The notes beneath the pieces were generated by a model that was given only the letters and a program-made list of their open reading frames with translations, did no database searches and had not been told where the DNA came from. This document shows positions 38,301 to 49,451 of a stretch of 64,000 nt of DNA, one piece after another. Made by a program: the position numbers and the translations under genes. The DNA lies in assembly GCF_017591425.1 (NCBI RefSeq), contig NW_024466459.1, positions 5,332,001 to 5,396,000 on the forward strand. The letters are read 5' to 3'. The DNA comes from Ochotona curzoniae (lineage: Eukaryota > Chordata > Mammalia > Lagomorpha > Ochotonidae). How positions within the stretch are numbered: position 1 is the first letter of the stretch; each line of letters begins with the position of its first letter.

Positions 38301-38944
38301 GCTCCTGTTTTAATATAAACAAACCACCTCATAATATCTATAACCTTCTTGCCCTCAGAACTATTCTTTCTTTCTGAACCTGATTGAAATTAACTCCCTT
38401 CTGAAAACCTTAAGTTTAGTCTATTCGAATGTGTGACCCTTATTATTATTATTTTTTTATACAACAAGTGATGTACATAGTCTAGAGTGAAAGTTTTCTC
38501 GTATTACTGATCCTGTAACTTCAAATAGGTCATTAATCAAGCGTGGTTTATGAATACTCGCTTTTTCATTAATAAAATCGTTCCGTTCTTTTTCACTGAT
38601 GACTTAGTTTTGCCACCCCATTTTTTTTATAAGTGTATATTTTTAATTCTAAAATAAACTGATGTTTTGACTCTTTGCTACAATAAATGGGTATTATATA
38701 TTTTTATAAATATACTATTCTCTTAAAAACAGAAATATTAGTATGACAATGTGATAGATATATGACAATGATTATACTACGGGGAAAGAAGGGTGTACAG
38801 TCAGCTACATATGATTGAATGTGGCAATATTTATTACTATAGTTTACCCAAATGATGTCCTTTTCAATGTAGATGAAATAGTAGTAGTTCCTTAAATCTG
38901 CTGCATCAATTACTTCACCTCTACCCTTTTTCTAATTAACTATT
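38301..38944. other. AT-rich unique DNA
   Basis: No repeat or exon is recognised. Confidence 0.45.
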
Positions 38945-39232
38945 AGAAGAGGATGAGAGACAGGGAGAGAGGATGGAGGAGAGAAGAGAGGGAGCGAGCG
39001 CTCCCATATCTGCTCATTCATTCTCCGAGCATCTACAGGGACCTGAGTGCTGAATCCAGCACCGGGAAACTCAAGCCAGGTGTTTGAGTTAGGTGGCCTG
39101 GATTTGAACGCTTGGTCCCCCACTGCTGCCTCACAGCGTGTGTCTAACAAGGAAGCTGGAATCAGATGCCAGACTCAGAGTTTAAACTGCAGCATGCGCG
39201 TGGAGGTTCCAGCTAGCATCCCGTTGGATGCT
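38945..39232 (-). repeat. old CSINE, minus strand
   Basis: A GA-rich reversed tail (38945-39000) leads to 'ctcattcattctccgagcat', 'tgaatccagcaccgggaaac', 'tggatttgaacgcttggtcc' and 'atcagatgccagactcagag'. It belongs to the same older subtype as 972-1229 and 43075-43333. Confidence 0.65.
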
Positions 39233-40106
39233 TTCTCCTCACCTCGGTTGGGTTCGTTCACCAGCTTTCTCATGTGCCTGATTCCAACTAGCATCTCAGT
39301 TCATTGATTCTTCAATTTTGCATGTTTCTCCTTTTGATGAGATTCAAAGTAACCTCTACTTTCATGTATGGGCTCAGGTATATTTTCCCCAAGCTATCAT
39401 CACAAAAAACAAAACAAAATAAAAAAACACAACAATACCGATTTATAGAATTTTCTCATTAAACCATTCGTCACTATTTGAAGCTACCAATTTTACCCCC
39501 TTCTCTGATTTCTTTACTAATGTGACAGTATTCCTCCATCATGTTTTCATCTAGTTTTGGTTTTCCGTTCAGGCTTATTCCAAAGCTTTTTTTTTTTTTT
39601 AATGGTGTACATTTCTATACAAAGCCATAATAATTTTCTTTTCTTCTCTGTCTTCAGTTCTTCACTGGTACCCCTAGCCACACAAATAACTTACCAATCA
39701 ACAAGGACAATCCCTCTTTCTCTTAGGAACAATCCAGTGGACACTCCTGCCTACTTCCTGGATTCTGTTTGATAATTCACAGCTGTTTTTGGTGACAGTG
39801 ATTCACGCTCTGTACCCCTTCGTCAATGTTATAAGACTTCTGTCCTACAGAGAACAAAACCTTCAGAGTAGTTTTACCTGGGAATCCATTAATGTTCACA
39901 CATTCAATATAAAATTTATGGTTATGGAAAAAAGACATCATTTCTGGTGCAAATTGTATACTTTCATAAAAGAGATAGAAAAAAATATACATGTAATGCC
40001 CACCGTTGTACTACATGTGTAACAATGCAGCTTTCTTAGTTGAACTAGCTTGGCATCTCAGAAAAAGAAACAAAATGAACTGCTACCACACATCACGATT
40101 ACACTC
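39233..40106. other. unique DNA, nothing recognised
   Basis: A T-run is at 39587-39600. Frames here are short and unrecognised. Confidence 0.45.
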
Positions 40107-40265
40107 TCAGTGGTGGCACACTGATAGACCGTGCTCCCACTCGTGTGGGAGACCCAGAAAGAATTCTTGCATCTTGACGGCAGCCTGACCCTGCCCCAGC
40201 TCTTGCAGCCCTTTGGAGAGAGAACTAGGTGATAAATCTTCTATCAAGCTGCCTTGTAAACATAT
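40107..40265 (+). repeat. partial CSINE, internally deleted
   Basis: The head-like 'cagtggtggcacactgatag' is followed directly by 'ctcgtgtgggagacccagaa' and 'agccctttggagagagaact', ending 'agctgccttgtaaacatata'. About half of a complete element is missing. Confidence 0.65.
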
Positions 40266-40267
40266 AA

Positions 40268-40880
40268 TTTTTTTTTCTTTTAAACATAATGTATTTTGTT
40301 TTATGGTATAGTTCCATAGGCTCTGGTGTTGTCCATGCCTTTTCCCAGGACCCTTCCCTCACATTCCTCCCTCCCCCACTGATTTCCCCTCCAGTTTTAC
40401 AATGATGTCCTTCATGAACAGTCACAAGTCCATCATGCTGCTCTTGAAGTGTTTCCCCACAAGGTAGGCCTGGACATTGTCAGAGAGTCCATCATCTTAC
40501 TGTTAAGATAGATGGCCTGTAAATTACACTTGAGATTGTAAATGTCCATTCCACCGCTGTTTTGCTATGTATCATGAATAATGATGTTCTAGTTTTTAAT
40601 TGTAATTCTTTTAATGCCACATGAATCATGCACTAGCATCCATTCCTACAAGAAGTTTTTTGATTCTCTCGTGATACATTTTTTGGGTAGCATTTTGTTA
40701 ACCTCACGATGATGAAAATGTATTATTTTCACCTTGTGTGGACTGTGCTCATTGGTACTGTATTTTAAATGATGTATAATGGCAGTTAGTGGGGACTGAT
40801 ATGTTCAGAAATGAGATAAAGTGCTATATGTGTCTATGTATATAGACCAAGGATGGACTCCCAGTGAAAGAATAAAATCT
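40268..40880 (-). repeat. probable lagomorph L1 3' UTR, minus strand
   Basis: A T-run at the left edge (a reversed poly(A) tail) is followed by 'ggtatagttccataggctct', C-rich text at 40335-40392 and 'acaatgatgtccttcatgaa'. The arrangement is parallel to what I recall of the rabbit L1 3' UTR in reverse orientation (poly-T, then a C-rich block, then AT-rich text). A related fragment lies at 4395-4480. A second T-run follows 'gaataaaatc' at 40870-40892. The LINE coding regions are absent. Confidence 0.45.
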
Positions 40881-40892
40881 TTTTTTTTTTTT

Positions 40893-42474
40893 AATAAAAA
40901 AGCTTACTGCTGAGTCTGATGTAAGACTATTTACATCAACACAATTTTGAGATGAATGTTTCATTGATCAGAAGATATTTTTCTTTCTCATTATCAGACA
41001 CAAGTCTGCAACTCCTCTCTGATTCATGTAATATGCAAACAATGCAAAATCAAGCCCAGTGCTTATCCGAGCGAATTTTCAATGATCTTTTTCACATTTG
41101 ATACTATTTGGAATATTTTCTTGACATTTACCTGTGGCCCCCAACCTATCAAACCAGTGTGCTCGCATGATCATAAACAGCCTTCAAATACTGTTCTTCT
41201 GGCAGAAAAAGCTTGTTTCATTGTTGTAGCAATGATGTAAACTAACCATATTTGCTTCTGTGAATTTTGAAAATGTAGAAACTTATGGAACATGATGGTG
41301 TCTTTAAAAAGTTTATGCAAGATGTGTAACACGTAGAAGTTTGTCTGGATTCCAAGCTAACACATACCCAGATAAGTATATTTTTAATTCCATTCTTCAC
41401 AAAATTTTTAAGTACCTTCACATTGGACAAACCTTGTCAAAGATTTTACTTTTCACAAAGCATCTCGATTACTCTTTCAAAAGTTTCTTTCCTTCTTCTT
41501 CTTTTAGCATAAAGCTGAAGAGCCACACGCAAGACTTTTGTTGTACCAAATTGCATTCACGGTGTTTATCAATTTAGGTGAATTTCCTAGGATCTAGATT
41601 TTTCTAAAGTCCTTATTAGTCCAAGAAATAACTTCTATTATCTGTGGGCCAATACCAGGTCCATGTGTTTGAGGTGATTCTACAGTCACTTGGTCCACAC
41701 TGATCGTCAAGTTTCTTCCCTAATATTCATGAAGTCAGAACCATCATTACCAAATGTGACAATCCCGTGAGGTGTTGGTGGCACATTGCCCAATTGTGTG
41801 TTGGCCTAAAGGAGAACAGTCTTACAAGACTTAGTAGAAGTACTTGTTTCGGAATTCTGAAAGTCAATGCGATGTTCCAGTGTCTAAAGTATTTCATTTT
41901 CATTTACAAATGAAATATTAGATATGCGTAGAGTGAGATATAAATGCGGAGAGAAAAAAGACCTTTTCGTATATACATGAACATTAAAAACCAGTGCTAA
42001 TTGTGCCTCACTGAGTATTTACAACATGACTTTTCTTAATAATAGCTCTTGATGTGTTCTATTTAATCTACTCATATCCTGTTGGCTTACTGAACTACAC
42101 CTGGTTCTGAGGTTAAAGCGGTCCGGGAAGTCCTGACTCAGCCAACCAAAACATTCTAAAAAAGTTGCTCAAGCAATAACTTCTCCAAGACCTGTACCAA
42201 CAGCCTGTTTTCTCTCTCTCTCTCTCTCTCTCTTTTTAAGTACCAAAAGTTCAGATGATTTTTTTTTTCTATAGAAATCTGAGATTCTTCTTTGGAAGAC
42301 ACAGATTCCAGCCTGTGGTTTATAGCAAGTCCTTCAAGTAAGTGCCACAAGAGAAACCTGTTGGATGATAAGAATGAGCGGTTCTGATTCATTGTTAATA
42401 TTAACCAAAAAACACACAGTGTAGAAAATCCTATGTAAGATACCTGACAAGATTTCCTTCCCTGGGAAGCCACT
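40893..42474. other. unique DNA with a TC microsatellite
   Basis: Pure pyrimidine run at 42211-42236, mainly (TC)11. No exon or named repeat is recognised. Confidence 0.45.
42211..42236. repeat. (TC)n microsatellite
   Basis: Eleven TC units followed by a short T run. Confidence 0.95.
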
Positions 42475-42577
42475 GGGGCTGGGTTAGCTCATCAGATGCC
42501 CAACATTCACATGGGAGACCTGAACTGCATTCCTGCCTCTTGGCTTTAACCTGGCTCAAATCTCTCTCTCTCTCCCC
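42475..42577 (+). repeat. CSINE fragment, plus strand
   Basis: A head-like 'ggggctgggttagctcatca' joins directly to 'cattcacatgggagacctga', 'ctgcctcttggctttaacct' and a (TC) run. The promoter half is largely deleted. Confidence 0.6.
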
Positions 42578-42589
42578 AACTCTGGTTTC

Positions 42590-42690
42590 CAGATTACAAT
42601 TTAAAAGAACCATCCCTCCGATCTTTCTATCTTCGCCACCCAACTTTTCAGATCGTAATTTAAAAGAAGCATCTCTCTTATCTGACAGTC
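42590..42690. repeat. 59-bp-period tandem duplication
   Basis: 'cagattacaatttaaaagaa' at 42590 recurs as 'cagatcgtaatttaaaagaa' at 42649. Similarity continues into 'ccatccctccgatctttct' and 'gcatctctcttatct'. It starts just after the CSINE fragment. Confidence 0.7.
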
Positions 42691-43074
42691 CTTCTCATGC
42701 AGCTTTTATCATACTGCTGAGCTAATGATGACACATGAAGCTTGCCAAACAATCATAACTATTTCTAGCCTTTTTCTTTTTGAAACGTGAAAGAACGGAT
42801 CATTGTAACATTCTGGAGGTTTCATGAAAAAGAGAATTCTAAAGACGCCTTTATTCTTTCCACCCACTGGATCTCCTCATTTTCAGGAGTGCTCATTGGA
42901 AAAAAGGACTTAGTCACTTCATTACATTTGGCTAGAGAGTGTCTGAAAATAATAGGTACCTATTCAATAAAAGCCAAATAAGAATAGAATGCGCTAATAA
43001 AAGACAAGAGACATGATTAAAATGAATTTTGAATTTTTTGGCAAATCAGGATGTTTGTTTAATTAATTAATTAG
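42691..43074. other. unique DNA, nothing recognised
   Basis: Short stretch without a recognised feature. 'taattaattaatta' occurs at 43061-43074. Confidence 0.4.
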
Positions 43075-43333
43075 AAAAGCATAATGGTAGAGACAGGGAA
43101 AGATTAAGAGTCAGAGATGGATAGAAAGACAGACCATGCACACTTCCCTAATAGCCACAAAGGCTGAGCCCAAGCCAGTTCAAAGCCAGGTGCTGCCATC
43201 GCAAGCTGGGCATTCCACAGAGCTGGCTCTTCTTGTTGCCTCCCAGGATAGGCATTAGCACAAAGCTAAGAGTCAGAACAGAAGCAAGACTTGAACAGTC
43301 ACTCCCAGGAGTTCCAAGTGCTAGCTTTTCTCT
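43075..43333 (-). repeat. old CSINE, minus strand
   Basis: 'aagccagttcaaagccaggt', 'ctcttcttgttgcctcccag' and 'agcaagacttgaacagtcac' correspond to an older C-repeat subtype in reverse. The young CSINE that follows abuts it directly. Confidence 0.6.
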
Positions 43334-43340
43334 CTTTTTT

Positions 43341-43668
43341 CAAAGATGCGTTTTTTTTTTTTATTAGAAAGTCAGATATAGAGAGAGAAGAGACAGAGAT
43401 GACAATCTTCTGACCGCTGATTCACTCCCCAAGTGGTCACAATGATCAGAGCTGAGCCAATCCGAAGCCAGGAGCCAGGAGTGCCTTCTTGGTCTCCTAT
43501 ACAGGTGGATGCAGGGTCTCAAGGCTTTGGGCCATCCTTGACTTTCCCAGGCCACAAGCAAGGAGCTGGATGCGAGGTGGAGCAGCTGGGACACTAACCA
43601 GCACTCATATGGAATCTTGGCATGTAAAAGGCAAGGCTTTAGCCACTAGGCTACCACAACGCGCCCCC
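43341..43668 (-). repeat. CSINE, full length, minus strand
   Basis: Reversed tail (T-run at 43351-43362, then 'tagaaagtcagatatagaga'), 'gattcactccccaagtggtc', 'ccgaagccaggagccaggag', 'tttcccaggccacaagcaag' and 'ctttagccactaggctacca', ending at about 43668. It is one of the best-preserved copies. Confidence 0.9.
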
Positions 43669-44481
43669 CAAGTGAAGCACCAAATATCACTCCTATTCAT
43701 TTTTAAAGGTTTAATAAAATTAACAGATGTCACAAGCAGTTATGGCAAAATATGGATGTGGATAGAATCTCTCACTCCTCCCCACCCCTTTACTACCTAT
43801 CAAATATTGTTAGATAAAAATATAAGAAATCTCTGCTGGATAGGTAGCTTATATAGAAAACAATTTACTGTAACTTATGCCAATAGAGGTAAGAATAATT
43901 TATCATTTTAATTTTGTAAGATAATTGGAATTTTATTTCAACATAGTATTCAGAAGTAAATGATTCACCAACTATTTTCATTCCATACAGCAATTAAAGT
44001 GAACCAGTGTTTCTACAAAATTTGAAGACACTTTATTCTTTTCAGATTTAGGATTTGAAATATGAACTGTGTCAAGCAAGCATTTCTTTTCTAAAAACCT
44101 TTTACAACTTTCTGTGCTCATCCATGCTTTGTATCTTACTATGCTTTTTCAGGTTCCGTGAAAGCCAGGCACTGACATAGAAAAGCTACTTTTTTGTCTT
44201 GATACAATACTCGTCCAACTACTTTGCCAATGATACATTCACAATTACTGTCCTGGCTGCCCTGGTGTGATTTCATGCTCTGATAATCCTATGAATTTTA
44301 ACTTGTAAGCAAAGCAACTGACTTCTAAACCACAAAATAACTTAGAGGTAGACTCTTCGCCTACTCTGGGGTTTCATGCTAAGATAGTTAATACAAGAAG
44401 TTTGTAAATCCTGTGTCTCAAATAGGGATGTTTCATTGTGCCAGGAAATTAGGAGAAACACATTTTACTTAACATATAGAG
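43669..44481. other. unique AT-rich DNA
   Basis: No exon or repeat is recognised. Confidence 0.45.
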
Positions 44482-44795
44482 CACATGCGTGTAAAGAAGT
44501 GACACCAGGATTCCCTGTGGTTGCTAAGTCATGTCACAGCTGCTCCGCTTCCCATCTAGCTCCCTGTTTGTGGCACGGGAAAACAGTCGAGGATGGCCCA
44601 AAACCTTGGACCCTGGACCTGTGTAGGATATGTGGAAGAAGCTCCTGGATCCTGGCTATGGATGGGCTCAGCTCCTACCATTGCGACCATTTGTGGAACG
44701 AAACAGTGCATGGAAAATCTTCCTTTTGGTCTTGCCTTCTCTCTAGGAATCTGCTTCGCCTTTCCAATAAAAATGTACTAAATCTTCAAAAAAAG
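44482..44795 (+). repeat. CSINE, plus strand
   Basis: 'cacagctgctccgcttccca', 'agctccctgtttgtggcacg', 'gaggatggcccaaaaccttg', 'aagctcctggatcctggcta' and 'tttccaataaaaatgtacta' are in standard order. The head is eroded. Confidence 0.85.
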
Positions 44796-45229
44796 AGAGA
44801 CATTTATTATTTGTGTGATTCAAATTGTCCTTATCTTCCTAAGTTGTAGTTATCTGGTTACATGTCTGGCACATTCCTTTGACTATAAATCTCTTAAGAA
44901 TTTTGTAATACTTTTGTATTTCAAGTGGCTAACAAAATGAGATTAGGTAGACACTCAGTCCATCATAAGTGAATAAAATAAAGATTTTGTATATATGGGC
45001 TCCAGAATGAGTTTTGAAAACCAATAATTTCTATCTTCCATTTTAAAAATGTTCCAAAAAAATCCCTTAGTAGGAGAACGCATTTCTGAATCACCACAAC
45101 GCATATGGTGCAGCTTCGGTCTATGTCTCTGATTCTAGATTGTATGAATGTTCACATCGCCTGCCATTATCAGTCCCATTAGACGTCTTCCTTCCTTGCA
45201 AAGCGGACATGGCGGCCAATGGGAGCCTG
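44796..45229. other. unique DNA, nothing recognised
   Basis: No feature recognised. Confidence 0.4.
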
Positions 45230-45465
45230 GCTTTGTGGGTCACAGGCTCCTTAGGATGGCTGTGTTTCAGCACCCATTAGTGTCATGCCTGGCTCCTCCT
45301 TCTACTGTTGGCTTCCTGCAGATTGTGGGGAGAGCAGCAGTGGCCCGGGCAGAGGGATCCTTGCCACGCACATGCAGACCTGGATTGGTTTTTTGGGTCC
45401 TAAATTTTGGCTCAGAAATTATTGTGAACATTTGGAAAGTGAATCAGCAAACAGCAAAGTCTTTC
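45230..45465 (+). repeat. old CSINE, plus strand
   Basis: Faint C-repeat order is visible: 'cctggctcctccttctactg', 'ttgccacgcacatgcagacc', 'aaattttggctcagaaatta', 'aacatttggaaagtgaatca'. The two overlapping frames of 93 and 108 codons here follow from this element and are not genes. Confidence 0.5.
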
Positions 45466-45867
45466 TCATCCTAGCTAAACTGAATGAAAACTTGGCATAT
45501 CTCTTCCCATCTAGATCCCTTGTAGTGAGAGTGTTCCCTGTTGGTGGAACTTTCCCTGTTGCTTAACTTTTCTGATAAATCTATTCTTATTCTCTCTCCT
45601 GGTATCTAGAATATTTCAAGGTGATCATTTTAGTCGCTTTACTATTAGCTCATTTGCAGGCAAACAAACAAAAACGATGCCCTCTCTGTAGGCGTCCTCT
45701 TGGCTGTGGCCAAATCACCTGAAAGCTACCACTGGCTTTAAAAGATGTCTGTCCAAAATCTCCTCAAACAAACCAAAAGCAATGTTCATAATGATACGTT
45801 CCATAAACATTAAACTCTCCCCCCTGCATGATTGCAGCCTGTACTTATTCATACTGTGTTTTCCTTC
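45466..45867. other. unique DNA, nothing recognised
   Basis: No feature recognised. Confidence 0.4.
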
Positions 45868-46035
45868 AGGTGTACTTAAGAGAGGCAGAAAAGCAGACAC
45901 ATACAAAGAGACAAAGAAAAAAAGCTCTCCTCTGCTGATTCACTCCCCAGATGCTAGCAATGGCCAATGTTTAGCTGGAGCCAGAGCCAGGAGCCAGTAA
46001 AAAACTTCAAGCTGCCTCAAGTGGACAACAGAAGC
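45868..46035 (-). repeat. CSINE fragment, minus strand
   Basis: The reversed tail side 'aagagaggcagaaaagcaga' leads to 'tgctgattcactccccagat' and 'agccagagccaggagccagt'. The tRNA-like head is missing. Confidence 0.65.
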
Positions 46036-46676
46036 CCAATTAATTACTTCTTAAATTTAGCCTTGGTGGGGTGTCACTGTCCTGAAATGGAACAGGAAAA
46101 GAATCCGGGTTTTTGATGAGACACATAGACATATTCATCCCCAGACTAAACACCCTCCTTAGATGCAATATTCTGCTTCAAGTCTTGCTTCTGGATAAGT
46201 TGATGAAAAATGTCTATTTCATTGTCAGGTAGACTCACATACTAAGATGCTTGTATGCTTAGTAATCCTAGTGGTTGCCAACTATCCAGAGATAGTAAAT
46301 CCTCCCTTGTCCAGTAATTTGAGCAGTTCACTATTAGAAATCCATGCTTAGACTGAGTAGAAAGAGAAAAAACAACAAAAATCTGTTTCAGTCCGTTGAA
46401 CTGACTTGCAGATGAAGAAAGTAAATATAGGAAAAGTGAAGTAATATTACTCATAAACATTAACACCTAAACAATTAGACTCTCTACCACACACGCTGCT
46501 ACTGGGTACCTAGGTGGCTAGTAATCTTCTAGAATGCTTTAAGTTCTTTTATGCTAGCTGAGAATTCTACTGCAAATATACCACTGGTTAATGCTTTTCG
46601 TTATCAATAGATTAATACAAGAGTAATCAATGGAGATGTGTTTTGACTTACAATGAGAATGTGTCCTGAAAACATT
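46036..46676. other. unique DNA, nothing recognised
   Basis: No feature recognised. Confidence 0.4.
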
Positions 46677-46987
46677 GGGGCTGTCACTGTGCCATAGCAA
46701 GTACAGATGCTTCCCGCCATGCCAGTATCAGAAGCAGGCCCTGGTTTGAGCCAAGGCTGCTGCACTTCCAGTCGAGCTCCCTGGTACTAGCCAGGGAAAG
46801 CAGCTATTTGATGACCCAGGCACTGAGGCACCTGCCACTCATGCACGAGGCCTGGAATGAGTTCCTGGCTCCCAACTTCCTGGCAGCCATCTAGGGAGTA
46901 AAGCAGCAGCTAGAAAATCTCGTTTGTTCTCTTCATCTCTAACTCTCTTCCTGAGACTGCCTGAAATACATAAATCTTTCTTAAAAA
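46677..46987 (+). repeat. CSINE, plus strand, with recognisable B box
   Basis: Starts 'ggggctgtcactgtgccata'. 'ggtttgagcc' at 46743-46752 resembles the RNA polymerase III B box. Then come 'aggctgctgcacttccagtc', 'gagttcctggctcccaactt' and the tail 'acataaatctttcttaaaaa'. The head is the variant lacking 'tagcctagcggctaaa', so it is a different subfamily from the copies at 3.1 and 43.3 kb. Confidence 0.85.
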
Positions 46988-47399
46988 GGTAAAAATGTTG
47001 TAAGCAAAAAAAGTCTTTAATGCAATCAAGCTACTGAACATCAGATCATTTTCCAGGCCATCTAAAGGAATAGTACATTGTCCCAGAGCTGGGGAAAAAA
47101 ATCACTTAAAGCAGTGCATTTTATAATGAAGAGTAGAGTATGTCGTGTGGCTGTGTGCGTGGGCATCACAGAATATCTTACCATACATTTGTATCTAGGA
47201 GAATACCAAAACATGATGCATGATTCAAACTTAATATGCTTTTTCACTCTGACAAAAGTTAAACCAAAAATCATAACAGAAGTATTGGAATAGAACACTT
47301 ACACAGAAGAAGGAGAGTCAGATAATGCAATAGAAGTAAAAAATGAAAAAAAAAAAAAACACCTCCAAAGGAAGGTGAAATGGAAGAAATAACAGGAAA
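46988..47399. other. unassigned A-rich DNA
   Basis: Possibly the upstream continuation of the next L1 remnant. Overlapping sense and antisense frames at 47062-47298 are not recognised. Confidence 0.35.
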
Positions 47400-49135
47400 T
47401 GGCACAAGCAAGTGTATGCTATAACAATACAGCAGTTATAACAAATGCCAACATTCTGAACAAGCCCATTAAAACATCAGAAACGGTTAGAATGCATTGA
47501 AAAACGTGACTGTCTATAAGAAACCACGCTGTCTATAAGACGTTCACTTCAAATGTAATGATATAATAAAGTTATCATATGGAAACACACACACAATGGA
47601 AATACTAATACAAAGAAAACCAGAGTGCTATACCAATATAACACAGAATGGAGTTTGAAATAAAACTTTTCAAAGATAAAATGTGTATTGCATTATAATT
47701 AAAGGAACAATTTACCAAGAAGATGTAAAACCCCTAAATGTGTATGTACCTTTCACGATGCAATACACGTGAAGTGAGAAAGTTCCGGAACTAAAATGGG
47801 ACATGATGGCTTCTATTATGGTACAGTAACAAGACAATATTTATTTTAGGAAGTATATGCTGATAAAACATGGAACAGAATAGAGAATCCAGAAGGAATG
47901 CCATGAGGACAGTCATCTGCTTTTGGACAAAGAAACAAAAGAATTTTAAGGAGGAAAAATAATATAGAATAGTATAGTAGATCTATAGAATAGTGTTGGG
48001 ATGTTTGGACATTGACATATAAGAAATGAATCTCAACCTAACTCTCATATTGTATACAAAATAATCCAAAGATAGTCATAAATGTAAATGTAAAATTAGA
48101 AAGTAAATTATAGAGTTTTTAGGAAAAAAAAAAGAAAGAATCATGAAATGGTGTTTTACAAAGAGTTCTCAAATGTAAAGCCAAAATCATAATCCGCAAA
48201 TTCAACCAGTGATAAACTGCACTAAAACTAAAACATAATGGTTAAGAACACGAAAAGACAAGCTATGTGAACTTGTTTCTCTCATGGAAGACAGCAATGA
48301 TGTGCAACCCCTCTAATTAGACACAGGGCTTGTTTTCAAAACACAGAAAGAACTCTCCAAACTACAGTAGCAAGATGAACACCTGAGGGTAAAAAGACTT
48401 GGACGGATACTTCATAAAAAGTGATGTTAAGCTGCCAAATTAGCACATAGACCTTTGGTTAAAATCATTAGTCACTAGGAAGACACGAACTAGAAACATG
48501 AGTACTTGTCTGTTAGGCTAAATTAAAAATACTGTCAGCACTAAATGTTAGAAAAAAAAACGCATATACATCTTGCTGGTGAAAACGCAAAATGCTAGAG
48601 CTACTGTGGGAAGAATTTAGCTTCTAAAGTAAAGTTAAACAAGACTTAACATATGACTCAGTAATCTTAATCAAGGGTATTTTTCCTAGAGAAACAGTCA
48701 GAAACACTTATGTGCTAAGTGCTGTCAACAACCCTTCATTGAAATTCTAATCATAACGCTCCAAATCGAGAAACAACCCAAATCATGGGGTAATGGATTA
48801 AAATGACCTGATACATATATTGGGAAACACACTCACAATGAAATGAAATTAATGATCGTTACACATAGTAACTTGGACGGATGAAAGAAGGTCACATACT
48901 TCGTCATTCTATTTATACAATGTCTCGAGTAGACCATACTGAGAATCCAGTAACAGAGAACACTTTAGTGGCTTCCAGGGCATAAAGAGATAAGTTGAGG
49001 AGAGTATGGCTGCGAAAGGGATGGAGATTTTTTTTTTGGTCCTTGTTGTGGTGGCAGTTGTGAGTGATCATGTCAGATAAATTCATAGAAGAGCACACAC
49101 ATACACACGCACAAAGGGTCAGATTTACTTTGTGA
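47400..49135 (+). repeat. decayed L1 ORF2 and 3' end, internal deletion
   Basis: 47498-47770 follows the ORF2 endonuclease region of mammalian L1 ('tctataagaaaccacgctgt', 'accagagtgctataccaata', 'aggaacaatttaccaagaag'). From about 47860 the text jumps to the distal part of ORF2 ('catggaacagaatagagaat', 'tttggacaaagaaacaaaag', 'aactctccaaactacagtag') and on to the 3' end ('gaaacaacccaaatcatggg', 'acttggacggatgaaagaag'). The reverse transcriptase core is therefore missing between the two parts. Many stops remain, so nothing is translated as a functional protein. Confidence 0.7.
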
Positions 49136-49162
49136 CAATTTAAAAATTAGTTGAAAATGTAA

Positions 49163-49400
49163 GCTAGGACTGATATTGTGGCATAGCAGCATAGCTATCA
49201 ATGACAGCACCTACAGTCCAAGCATCCCATATGGGCGCCAGCAGTGTTGGGGTTCTGGTGCTACACTTCCAAACCAGCTCCTAGTTAATGGAGTGACTCT
49301 GTGAATGGAAGAACCTCTCTCTTCTCCCCACCCCCTTCTCTTTCTCTCCCTCTCTCTCCCTCCCTCTCTCTCTTCCTCCCTCTCTCTCTCATAAAAGAAA
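49163..49400 (+). repeat. CSINE, plus strand, with long pyrimidine tail
   Basis: 'taggactgatattgtggcat' head, 'gcatcccatatgggcgccag', 'ggtgctacacttccaaacca' and 'gagtgactctgtgaatggaa', then an expanded pyrimidine tail (49331-49390). The middle is shortened. Confidence 0.8.
49331..49390. repeat. 60-base pure polypyrimidine tract
   Basis: Sixty consecutive C/T bases, mostly CT and CCT units, forming the expanded tail of the CSINE. Confidence 0.97.
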
Positions 49401-49401
49401 T

Positions 49402-49451
49402 AATAAAATATTCCTTAAAATGTGATAATAAAATATTCCTTAAAATGTGAT
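49402..49451. repeat. 25-bp perfect tandem duplication
   Basis: 'aataaaatattccttaaaat' plus five further bases at 49402-49426 is repeated without change at 49427-49451. It lies at the end of the SINE tail. Confidence 0.95.
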
